Shown here in pieces: positions 14,540 to 26,100 of a stretch of DNA of 64,000 nucleotides. The translations under genes were made by a program, and so were the position numbers. The DNA lies in NCBI RefSeq assembly GCF_001039355.2, contig NW_019773548.1, forward strand, positions 520,618 to 584,617. Reading direction: 5' to 3'. Under the pieces are notes generated by a model. That model was given only the letters and a program-made list of their open reading frames with translations. It was not told the DNA's origin and made no database searches. The stretch is from Lingula anatina (lineage: Eukaryota; Brachiopoda; Lingulata; Lingulida; Lingulidae). Each line of letters starts with the position of its first letter. Positions within the stretch are counted from its first letter, which is position 1.

Positions 14540-14748
14540 TAGTCACTTGATCTTTTCAACGGGAAAAATTGTGAATTCTACAGATACTGGATTTTTTAAT
14601 GATATAAATTCATAAAAATTATACAATTCCTATTGATTTGTAGCAACAAATAAAAATGTGCCCCATACTGTCACAAACATTATACAGAACAGAATTTTAA
14701 TGATTTCAAAATTTTGTACTCTGTATTTGCACCTGAAAGATCTATAAA
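14540..14748 (+). mobile_element. AT-rich MITE-like element, diverged copy
   Basis: Resembles the elements at 25166-25390 and 28377-28634. Shared features are an early GATCTTTT, then GGGAAAAATTGTGAATT, a middle block resembling CATTATACAGAACAG, and a terminal CACCTGAAAGATCTA. It appears to be an older, diverged member of that family. Confidence 0.5.
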
Positions 14749-15309
14749 TCCCAATCAAAAAGATGGGAGTCATTACAGTAGTCTAAAACAGACAGACTCT
14801 TCCACACCACTCTCAGTTTTATGTCATAGCTAATCAAGATGCTGTTTAAAAAACTAGACTTTGAACACTGAACGTGCATGTCACCATATAGTTTTGAGAG
14901 ATGTGGGGCCTCAGCAGACTGCTCTTATCACAATCTGACCCTGTGCTACTAATATTCTGTACTTTGTTCAATATCCTTGTTTGAAAAATGTCCCAAAATC
15001 ATACATTTTATTTGTACATATCCTGCAAAGCTACATTAGTACTAGTATTTGATTTGGCAGGAAAATCCCACACAGGATGCCTTCAAACCAAGCCACTGTC
15101 ATGACTGCAGCAAATAATGTTGCAGAAAAAATGAAACATCATTAATTTTCTGGAGTTATTACGCAACAGGTTCTTTGATGGGTGGTCACGTCAGAGGTGG
15201 ACCACCCAGGTAAACTGTGAGGAGATTGTCTTAGTGATGGACGTAGCAGGGGTACTTTCAACTCTTCTCATAATAACTGACAAAAAATAAACACCTCCCT
15301 TTCCCTATA

Positions 15310-15500
15310 GTATCCCCCCACCCTCTCTCTGGCTTTTTCTTTCTTCCTCCCTCTCTCGTTTTTTCTCTCTCCCTCTCTCCCTCTCTAGCTCTCTCTCTCT
15401 CTCTCTTGTTCTTTCTCTCTTCCTCTCTTGCTCTCTCTCTCTCTCTCATTCTTTTCCTCTTCCTCTCTTGCTCTCTCTCTCTGTCCATCTCTTGCTCTGT
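15310..15500 (+). repeat. CT-rich microsatellite cluster
   Basis: About 190 bp of interrupted CT/TC repeat with TTGCTCTCTC subunits. The Arg-Glu-rich open frames on the minus strand are repeat artefacts. Confidence 0.85.
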
Positions 15501-16710
15501 CCATTTCTATCTCTATATAATACATAAGCGCGTGTAGATGCATGCAAGCACGTACATCAATACCAACACATACCCACAAGCAGGAACAAGCACACATGTA
15601 CACGCAAGTCTGCACTTAACAGGTAGAGGAAACATCAGTAACATAGTTTTTAAAAATCTATTCCACCTTTTTTAAAATGGGTTAAATCAGAAATGTCTGA
15701 TAACCTCAAAATCTCCAACACAAATATTGTCAAATTATGCTTGCAGCATTAAAACCTACAAATAAATTATTAAAGATCGACCCACCCACTCTCTGACATT
15801 GAATACCTAAGCTTACTTTTTTTTGGCAGTTATCATGAAGGAAAAATACATTCCAATTTTATCAATGAAAATTTGATGTGGTTGTGCACAAACAAATTAC
15901 ACATTCATTCCACACAGTGAAATAAGATGTAAGTTTATATTCATGCTTTACCATAGCTTTTAATATATTCACATTTCTTTTGATGATAATATTTTTGCTA
16001 CATAACACATAAAAGAGATTAATATTTTTAATATGACATAAATACAGATTTCTTCTTCTATTTTGTAATGCAAATACAACAGATTTGAAATGGATAGAAC
16101 AAACAACCAAAGCAGTCACAATCACCAAGATATCTTCCTGCAAGCTAAAGCAGCATGATACAGTGTATATATTTCACTGAAGGTGTTTGTGTTCACACCT
16201 CAATATTGATCCAACTTCTGCAATATCTGGCATCAAGACAAATAAATCCTCATTGATTAACAGTAAAACAATGAATTAGTATTGGAAATATGCTGCTATT
16301 CAATAACCTAGCCCAACCAAACCCACACCTCTACAAAATATAATCTTACGCCTCATTAAAATCTGTATCAATTGACCATAATTCTAGCGCAGGTCAGCTG
16401 GTGTCTGGGGTGGAATACTCGCCTCCACGGACGTTTCTCACTCAATACTTCATAACACACTTATACTGGTTTAACTATAGCAATATTTCTTCTGGTTCTA
16501 ATTTTATTTTGCTTCATTTAGGTATATTATGTAAGACAGGTAACTTTAATCATCGGTAAATGTGGGAAAATTATTAAGAGTACCCCTGGAAATTCCATTT
16601 TTTTCCAAAATGAATAAGTGTTATCCTTTTAATATGGCATTCAATACATGCACCATTGCCTAAAAAGCACCATTAATGACAAGTATCAGAACAGAGCTAG
16701 TGTGAATGTG

Positions 16711-17079
16711 TTTTAGACTCTCACTCCACTCAGCAATTACGAAGAGTCCATTATTCTTACCAATCAATGCACTGTAAAAAAATCTCAACGGTTTGTCAAT
16801 AAAAACACAAAGCAGCTCTTTCTACTTTTAATAGCACTTGTCTATTTATTTTTTCTGATTTAACAGTTTTTTTATAAATGTGAAATACAAGAAACCTTTC
16901 GTTTAACAGCATATTCAGCTGTCCTAGTCTGACAACAATACAGATACCATTATCTCAAAAGCACCATTGTTTTTAGACTCTCACTCCACTCATCAATTAT
17001 GGAGATATCTTTATTCCTACTAATCAATGCGCTGTAAAAATCTCTATGATTTGTCAATAAAAAACAAAGCAGCTCTTTT
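16711..17079 (+). repeat. Local direct duplication (two ~110-bp copies)
   Basis: Copies at about 16711-16821 and 16971-17079 share TTTTAGACTCTCACTCCACT, then a region containing AATCAATGC.CTGTAAAA, then TTTGTCAATAAAAA and AAAGCAGCTCTTT. They are spaced 260 bp apart in the same orientation and have clearly diverged. The unit is not a recognised mobile element. Confidence 0.7.
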
Positions 17080-17602
17080 CATATTTCACAGTACCTTATG
17101 GTTCACTTTGCAATTATGTAACAAAAAAGGAACCCCCTGAATGACGTACTAATGCTACAAGGTCACTGACACCGCACCAACGGGACTGCTAAACCACAAT
17201 AACAACAAATCTATTGCTTACATTATTTTTCATTCTCTTCTCTTTGATGGCTGTGATATAAGCAGTGCTTTCAATTCCAAAATCAAATATTTATAAGAGC
17301 ATGCAAATAGAGTAGCTTATCCAATCTGAAGCAGAGGATATCACGTAGAACAATTTCTTCGGTTTTCCATTATTTGCTCAATAATGCCCAATAATGATAA
17401 ACAAGCAAAGGCAAAAATAATACATTAAACTACTACTCAAAACCAATTTTTTTTACATCACTTACACAAAATTGACAGTTACAAACACACGCTTTGCTTT
17501 ATTATCAGTAACAATTTTTTTTAGAGATTTTCATGCCATCCACAGCAACATTTTGTTGCTGTCCCAGGGGCAGGGGTGGTTCACACCTACAGTTACCACA
17601 CA

Positions 17603-17616
17603 CACACGCACGCACG

Positions 17617-17658
<42 letters not shown>
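17603..17658 (+). repeat. (CA)n microsatellite
   Basis: Starts as CACG repeats and continues as a pure CA run of about 40 bp. It lies in the probable 3' region of the minus-strand DUF393 gene. Confidence 0.9.
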
Positions 17659-17664
<6 letters not shown>

Positions 17665-17704
17665 CATGCACGCATAAACATCTTCCAGACAGTCTATACC
17701 TTTT

Positions 17705-18880
17705 TCATTTCTTATCCCTCCTCTCAACCTTACATTGCCCAGTGGCGCAGTCCTGCCTTCCTGTCCATTGCAGCCTGTTCTTGGCAAACCATCCATAGAA
17801 GATGTCCATGAGGCGCGGCATTCCTGGGAGTTTAGTAAAGGAGGTGACCCAGCCCAGTCCCACAGCACCATACATTTGCTGAAAGGCTGGCACCCTGGTA
17901 TACACCTGACAACAACCACATATCACTGATAGAATTTTATTTAGAATTGTGATGGTGTCTTAAAAAGATAGAATCGGGCTTGGTTAATAAGTACTTACTA
18001 AACTAGAGTCAACGTTATGCACTTATTATTTTTCTCTGCAAATATCTAAAGTAAAAATTGAATTCTAGATGTATTTAAAATACCTAAGGGTTCTTTATTC
18101 AGAAGCAATTTGTGGTTGATATCTGTTCTGGAAGTAAGTTGTACTTTATCCAAAAACACAATCACAATTCCCTTAATGAACTGACATAGTGAACAGTATT
18201 GTGTCAGGTGTGATACTGTTGAGCCTAGCACAATGCAATAAAGCCATCTCAACTAGCACATTTGATCCTTTACAAAATCAAACCAAGTCCTTATGTTTAA
18301 AAACTTTGAGTAGGTGTGTACATGTAAATGTGAAAGGGAGTAAAAAACCCCATAACAAAATTACACGACAGGATTAGTCAAACTGGAGCTGCACAGAAAA
18401 CTGCACCCCTCAATGTGAAGAGTGATTAAATGTACAATTGTGCGCATTTGAACATTTGTATATGTTTATATATGTACTGCACAAAGTATACATGAAGTTG
18501 CTCACTCCATCTTCCAATAATAATAATTCTAACCTTGTTATCTGGCCCAATGACGTGCATTTCCTGCATCGCAGTCTCATATGAGATCCCGCCATTGTCG
18601 TCTGGTCTGTAATCAGCGGATGATATATCTATCATGTCCAGCTGATTTTGTCTTCGCTTATCCATATACTGGAGAAAACGTATTTCCTTCATGCAGAGAG
18701 GGCACTCACCATCATATAACACCTGACACAAAATAAAACATATAAAGCAATGTACTGTATAAGTGAAAATATTACGAAGGTAGTACCAAATTCAGGCTCC
18801 GATATGTATATTTGCTAGCTGTAATAACACATGAAAGCAAAGGCCTCCAAAGCTGTAAAATGAAAACCAGTTTACCAACC

Positions 18881-18928
<48 letters not shown>

Positions 18929-19373
18929 TGGTATACTTTAAAATTAAGGAGGTAGAAAATGAGTTAATGTGTATAAACATGCTCAACAGCATTTGCTTTT
19001 GCTTTGTGTTTCCTGTTGCTCAGGAATTCATTTTTCTCATCTACCAGACATGAACATACATGTACTTTTCCTGCATAAGTGCCAAACTCCATGTTAAGCG
19101 TCTTCATATATTTACATTTCTTGTTAATTGTTCGTTAACAGTTACAGACAAAGTAATATTGGTCATTTTTCATACCTTGTATTTTGTTTGTGACTGAAAT
19201 CCTCCATCTGAAGAAACGCTGCGTCTGCTATATACACAGCTTGGTAAGGGTTTCAAATTGTCAACAACACTGTCTTTTGGTAAAGATGCTGTCAAGACTG
19301 ATTTTGATTTCACAGAGGGTTTAACGGCAGATACTGCCAAATCAATTCTCAGAAATTGCCGGTAGCGATACAT
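17705..19373 (-). CDS. DUF393 / DCC-family thiol-disulfide oxidoreductase-like protein
   Basis: Three coding exons on the minus strand: 19373-19176, 18722-18534 and 17905-17705. All join in phase 0 to give 195 residues. Exon 2 opens with the family signature VLYDGECPLC, with a CxxC pair at about residues 73 and 76. Exon 3 carries the matching C-terminal half (FTKLPGMPRLMDIFYGWFAKNR). The N-terminus (MYRYRQFLRIDLAVSAVKPS) is basic and free of acids apart from one Asp, like a mitochondrial presequence; targeting is inferred. The family is widespread in bacteria and eukaryotes and is named for its Asp-Cys-Cys residues. Its substrate is unknown and the redox role is presumed from CxxC. The start is the first ATG in an otherwise open exon, and an upstream non-coding exon is possible. 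It is head-to-head with the pseudokinase gene, 584 bp between start codons. An AATAAA on the minus strand near 17500 could end the transcript. Confidence 0.85.
18886..18921 (+). repeat. (GA)n microsatellite
   Basis: GA run of about 36 bp in intron 1 of the DUF393 gene. Confidence 0.9.
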
Positions 19374-19957
19374 ATCGCTTCTGAAAATCACCACGGAAGA
19401 TCAAAAAATATCTACACCAGCCAATCAATATCAGCGTCGTTTACACAAGCTGCACACTGCAAGTTGCATAAGAAAAATTTTTACAGGGCGCAGACATATT
19501 GGATTCAATCTAAAAGGAAGACTAACTTTGTTTCTACATTTACAGGCGAAAATCAATATATAAAACATAATATAAACGCCATTGTTGACATATAATTTTA
19601 TGCATATTTTGCAAAAACATTTAGACCTAAAAATTACCATTTTTTGCACAAAAGTTTGTTTCACGAAACTTGGTTGAGTCACGTGACTGATCATGTGCTC
19701 CAAATGTTGTGACTGAAGATGTGATGTCAGTTCAGCTGATCGCGGGGTAAAAGTTCACTTTTCACTTCGTACATGGAAACTTGACGGGTCAAAGCCGCTC
19801 ACCCGGACAATATGTAGATCGTGGACGAAAATTTAGTCTGCTTGACAGAAAGGAGAGATCACGCTCGACTGGGAGAAACGGGCCTTTTTATGACACTAAG
19901 CGTTTGATCCATAGAAGTAACGTCAACGCTGTCTACGTCAAATGCACGTACGGCAAC
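19374..19957. promoter_or_regulatory. Shared (bidirectional) promoter region, DUF393/pseudokinase
   Basis: 584 bp separate two divergent start codons. A palindromic E-box GTCACGTGAC at 19678-19687 overlaps an AP-1-like TGAGTCA and lies almost exactly mid-way (about 300 and 270 bp from the two ATGs). This is the motif type bound by USF/MITF/TFE factors. Binding here is inferred. The region also contains the 5' leader of the pseudokinase gene. Confidence 0.55.
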
Positions 19958-21626
19958 ATGGGAGAGTTTGAGAATTTCATTAAAAGTAACGTTTGGGTAA
20001 GTGATGGCAGTTGATCGTGAGCTCTGGTTTGACACTAGATTCAACCTGCAAGTAATGTTATATTAACAATTGCAACCTCAGGTACAGTATTAAAAATAAT
20101 GCTGTAACTATGGAAGTTTTGCATCATCTTTATTATTTAATATTCTGATATCAAAAACGGTATACCAGTAACATATATGTTGTGATAACTTAAATATATT
20201 CAGCATTAATTATATACAGAGAATAGTTACTATTATCACAATATATTTGCACTTATTATAGATACTATAAATATCTGTTAATAATATTTGGAAAAAAATG
20301 TTTCAAATAGGTTAACGTATCCCCCCCCCCCCCCCCATGCCAAAAATTAATTTTAACCTTTCACCAGCTATGATTTAAAGGGATAAAAAGCTCCTTATGA
20401 GATCCATATTTCACAATAAGTACACTGTAGAAACTCATAGAGGTATTTAACGGCAAAACGACAGTTGTCTCAATTATTCTGGAAGCTGTGCTTGCCTTCA
20501 GACAATTTGACCTCCATAGGTAGCTATCTCAGTAATAATTTCAGAGGTTATTACCAAAAGCCCAAAATTTTAGCAAAAAATAGGGAGTATAATTACTTTG
20601 AATGTTGGAACGGATTTATTAACCATTGGTGAGTATGGGAAAAGTCATTAACCCCAGGAAAATCCATTTTTAAGCCAAAATGAACAGTTGTTATAATCCC
20701 CCAGAGTAGAAGTAGTGTGCAGCTACTGACCAGCAGTTAACATTGCTGAATGCCCCCTCCCCCCCCCCCCCCAGGTGTGATATATGTGTGAAAGCATGAA
20801 TTTATTTGTTTTAGACCACATCACTCACACTGCACACTATAAAATACAATATGTGGAAATTTAAGTGAACTCCATCAATGATAAATTTCCCCAGCGGAAT
20901 AAACCTGTATACTAATAGAGCCCTGTTGAGACCAGCCTAGCATGCCCCTGCTATGACCCATAATTGAGGTCATTAAACTCACACACAACCCATTGATTTT
21001 ACTGCACAGCTTACGCAAGTTGTGAAAATTCAGGCCAACCATGGCCATATTAATAATAAACACTATAGTGTTGGTGACTCAGAGTACTTAAGCAGGAGTT
21101 GATAGGTGTGTGCAGTATACAGGTACGTGTCCCCCCTCCCTCTCCCCCTTGTAGGGGTGCAGTGACCTGTGAATAAGGTCATTCATGTTAAAAGTTTAAG
21201 GTCAGCTTTATCAAGAGACTGAGGTGAGAATTATCAAGGGACTCATGGACTTATCTGGAACACTTACATAAGGTGCAGGACTCTAGGCCAACCATCACAG
21301 AAATTAAAAAAAGCCTGAGTGTACTATACAGCTGTACTTTTTTTAGATTCAAGATGTTTGATTGAAGTATCAGTCATATATATTTAAGAGATTAAAACAA
21401 GGCACTTCTTTATAGAACTATGAAATACATACAAAAAACAAAGGTTTAGACAGTGTGAAGTGATCACGTGAACACTAATATATATGTACACCATGCATGT
21501 AGTTTATGAGTCAGGATATATACCCATAATTTGGACCATTTATTTTTTGTCCCTGAAAGAAAAGAGATTGTATCATAACAATTCATATATACTTCTCTCT
21601 GCTGAACATAAAGTAGAATTTTCTCC

Positions 21627-21677
<51 letters not shown>

Positions 21678-23142
21678 TATTATTATTATTATAATCATTA
21701 TTATTATTTAAAGTTTAAATCCAAATATGTGCAAAACAAAACTACAACATAAAAAAAGGTTAAAGAAAATCAATTATATAAACGATTTTGATTTTATGTA
21801 CTTTAAAAGCCAATTAAATTGTGCTCCAGTATTTTCTGGCCAACAGAAAATAAAAAATGACAAAAAGTGAAATAAATAGAGCTTCACTGATTACAGATGC
21901 TCCTTCTATGGTGATATTATAGACATCTTTACAAAGCTTTTATTCATTTTTGATGCAGTGTTACACTGTTGTGGTCCAGTGACTTATTAGATACATATTT
22001 GACTGCAACAATACATTCTATTTTGGAACTAAGAGCTCAGAGTGCTCAGATTTTTTTATGGAGTCGCCGTATATGCTTCTTCATCTCAATTCCATATTAA
22101 TTCACCAAACAGGGTCAGGTACGTAATGCACATTGCCAGAATAACCACCAATTAGAACTGATTGCGCAGTGTTACAGTAACTCACTTTAATTAGCACACA
22201 TCATTGTGACTATCTTTTATAACATCTATATGTAGAATTATAATAACAACTGATGCAATGCAACTTCATTACAGGAGAATCTTATTTATATATCCTTTTT
22301 AATGCAGAATATATGTACTAAATCAGGCCTCTAGCCAGCTATTTCAAAAGGGGGGTTCATTTTCTGAAAAAGTGGACCTTTTACCATAAAATCCTCAAGT
22401 ACATAGTTCAAATTTTACCCAAAGTGGACCTTTTCTTAGCAAAAAGGGTAGTTCTTTCGAACCCCCGAACCCCCCCTGGCTATGGGCCTGTAAATATATA
22501 AATATATTGCTGAAGATTCTGTCACTGTTTCAGGTGGTGGTAGTGGTGGGGATTGTGTTGGTTGTCATCATTATCCTCGTTGTCTACTGTATATGTAAAT
22601 GCAGGTAATGTTATGTGTTTATGTGTTTGTGTATGTGTGTGTGTGCATGTGTGTGTTGGTATGCTCGTACATGTGCGATTTTTTAATTAAGTTGGTTGTG
22701 CTTTACTTACAATTACATAATTGTTTAGAATTATGCTATATTTGGTGCCATCAGTTGATTACATAATAATATGTGTTATAAAACTCCAGAATGTTGTGCT
22801 CAACAAAACAATGATATCTTATTATTCAGACATAATGCTCGCTATGACTACACTGCACTTCACGAGGACATCGCACTTCCAGCAAAACTGGAGTTAGAAA
22901 GCAAACAACGCCAAAATGCAGTCAGAGGTGAGTAAAATTAGTGGCGGGGAATATGCAGACAATGGATTCTGATCACATTTTTATGTTTTTATCTTATCAG
23001 TTTTCAATGTCAACTTCAATTATTTATTTATCACATGAAGTACCCAGTTCCCAATTATCATTGTTTCAGTTTTTATTGATAAGAGGTTTTTACATCAATG
23101 TTAATCTCAAACACAACACTCACTCAATTTTTATGCAGTTAA

Positions 23143-23173
<31 letters not shown>

Positions 23174-26100
23174 ATGCAAATAACTGTCTAGTAGTGGACA
23201 GACTTATAACTGGGCCTGTCCTTGAGGACAAAGTCAAATGCAACCTTCATATGACCTATGGGGGAAATTTAGTGAATTTGAAGTAGAGGGCCCTTCATAT
23301 AGAAATATATATCTCTGTTGAAACATTTGTTGCAGAAAAAATGTGGGTTAAGTTGTTGTTCATATTCTCTAAGGTAAAATTACTGTTTTAATTTAAGACT
23401 GATATTGAATAAGATTTTGTTTTCTTTCCTTGACCTGTAATGACAGTAGAGTGAAACCAATTGTACACAATTACACACATTCAGTCTTTTATGTCTTTTT
23501 TGATATTTCAGTTTTATTAAAGATTCATTTGTTTATTGACTTCAGAGGCTGCCTTGTTAAATTGTCAGTATTACCTGCGGTCACTTGGTCAGTATGTACT
23601 GGTGGACCAGATGGAGGACATAGGTCAGTCTGCTGTCACACCTAACACAATCAAGTCTCACCTAACACAATCAAGTCTCACCTGACACAGTCTAGTCACA
23701 CCTGACACAACCAAGTCTCACCTAACACAATTGTTTTACATCTTACATTCAGCACAACCTGAGTCACACCTAATATAACATTGAGTTACATATCACACGG
23801 CATGAGTCAAATATATAACTTTACAGGAGTTACATCTTACGCAATTAAGTCACGTCTAACACAACTTGAGTCACACCTAACACATTATTGAATCACAGCC
23901 CACATTACTCTAAGTGACATCAAACATAACAGGAGTCACATCTAGCACAGTCATCAGGTCTGACCAGATGGTGAACTTGGGTTAATCTGTCAAATTTTAT
24001 GATGAAGTTTACCTACCCACTAGACTATATGTCTGCCTCTTCTAGCTTCATAGAACACTGTTTTTCTCTTTGAAAATTCATAATTCAAGTGTTTATTACT
24101 TGGAACCCACCAGCACTGCTGTTTTAATATTTCAGGAAGCAGAGTTGGGAAGCACTGGTTTCTGATAAAAGATGTCCAAAGTCGCACAGAGAAGGTGCTA
24201 AGTATGGTTCCCAAACCACATGCAATGCCAATGTTTTTTACTGCAGCCAATAAAAAGACTTTGTCAGAGGTGATGACAGCAATTCAGATACAGGTAGCTT
24301 ATGTTGCTTACACAGCTTATGAAGAGACAAAGAACAGGTGGATGGGTGGCAGACAGACAGACAGACACACAAATAGTACACTGTTGTGTGCAACTGTTAA
24401 TTTAAATTAAAAGATGTCTAAAGAAATGTAATTTTCAATATTGAAATGTTTTTGACAAAATTTAAAGAATGTAAAAAAGATTGGTAAGTGTGGAATTATT
24501 TTACTGTTCTCAGTTATATTGTATTTTTACTTTCAGCATCCCTTCATATTTCCCCTTCATGATATAGACTTTGTTTTTGAACAAGACTTGATAGTAGCTA
24601 TACATCCTTATAGCAACAAGGGATCATTAAAAGATTTAATATACAAGGTATTAGAGTTTTATATTTGGATGTTATTAATATCAGATGATGAAATATGATA
24701 TTTTGGATAAACACAGAAAAATTGGAGATTAAGGGGATAATAACTCTTCGTATGAGATCTATATTTCACAATAAAGACACTTTGAATAACTCATAGAAAT
24801 ATAATATATTCTGTTTTACCACAAAAACGGCAGTTATAGCTATTTTTCTGATATCTGAGCTTGTCTTTAGACCACGTGACCTTCATTGATGGCTATACTC
24901 TGTTAAAATCTCTGAAGAGATTTTAACAAAAAACCAAACTTTTTAGAAAAAAACAGGGACTAACTTTGAATGTAAAAATGAATTCATTAACCATTGGTAA
25001 GTATGGGGAAATTGTTGTTTACTCCAGGAAAATTCATTTTTTGGCCGAAACGAAGAGTTATTATCCCTTTAAGTTATGTGGACTGAATACTTTATATGGA
25101 TAATATCACCTATTCCATACTTATATTATATACATAAAGTACAGCATGTATGTACATAGTATTATGCAGTTACTCCAACTTTTCAATTGGAGAAAATTGT
25201 GAATTTTACATATGCTGTGTATTTAAGTCATAATTTCTTAAAATTGAAAAGCAGTCTGCTCTATAGCTCTATTCTATGCAATAAAAAGCATCAAAAATGC
25301 AACATAGAAATTATAATTTTGTGGTAATAAAATTATGTATCTAAAATTTTGATAATTTTAGCCCATTGAAAAGATCTGGTTATTACTGTAATGGGTATTA
25401 ATTTGTATAATTATTTTTGCAGACACGGTGTTCAGAAGCATATGTCTCCAAATATAACTTCAGAAGTAGTGGTCTACCATTACAGCAATTACAGACATTT
25501 GGGAAGCAGATTTTAGAGGTAGGTGTATCAGGAATATATACATTTCAAACTAAGGGCCCATTCCCAGTGAAATTATCAGTCTAGGTAGATTGATCCATTC
25601 CTCAGGACTCTTGCTGAATGCAGTCAGTTGACTAAATTTTAACCCCTGCTATACATTTTTAAGTGACACATAGTTTACTTGGCAGTGAATATTGATTAAA
25701 ACCCTGACAAACATTTCAAAATCTAGCATTTTGTCTCAGTGCCAAGTATTTCTTATTTTTAAAAAGTTCTGAAAAAAAAAAGTTTTTTTTAGGCTCTGTT
25801 GTTCTTATCAGAGAAGGGATTTCCTTCACACGGACATGTGCATTCAGGAAATGTGTTTATCCAAAACTCTGTATGTAGACTGGCTGGATATGAGAACGCT
25901 TTCCTTGGTCTTGAATCTAAATTAGAACCAATTCTTAAGAAGAAGCTCAGGGATAGCAGGGATTCTATTGATTCACTTTGTTTTGGTAAGAACAAGTTCT
26001 GCTACATGCCACATCAGCCTGTTTCCAAATTTAGCAGCAGCAACACAATTGACTGTCACAACCAACACAATACTGTCACAAACAACTCAATTAACTGTCA

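Larger units (their letters stand above)
10398..17704. other. Gene desert, right part
   Basis: No gene is seen. The sequence is AT-rich and unique, with a CT-rich tract near 15.3-15.5 kb, a copy of an AT-rich MITE-like family (14540-14748), a local 110-bp duplication (16711 and 16971) and a (CA)n run at 17603-17658. Stretches near 11640-11780, 12600-12720 and 13780-13990 look less degenerate than their surroundings and include homeodomain-type TAAT motifs. They may be regulatory, but only comparison with another species could show that. Confidence 0.65.

Noticed and set aside
19748-19957. N-terminal extension of the pseudokinase (basic, Ser/Arg-rich)
   Set aside because: The frame is open back to a stop at 19748 but has no ATG. 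The first in-frame ATG is at 19958, so the stretch is treated as 5' leader unless an upstream exon supplies a start.
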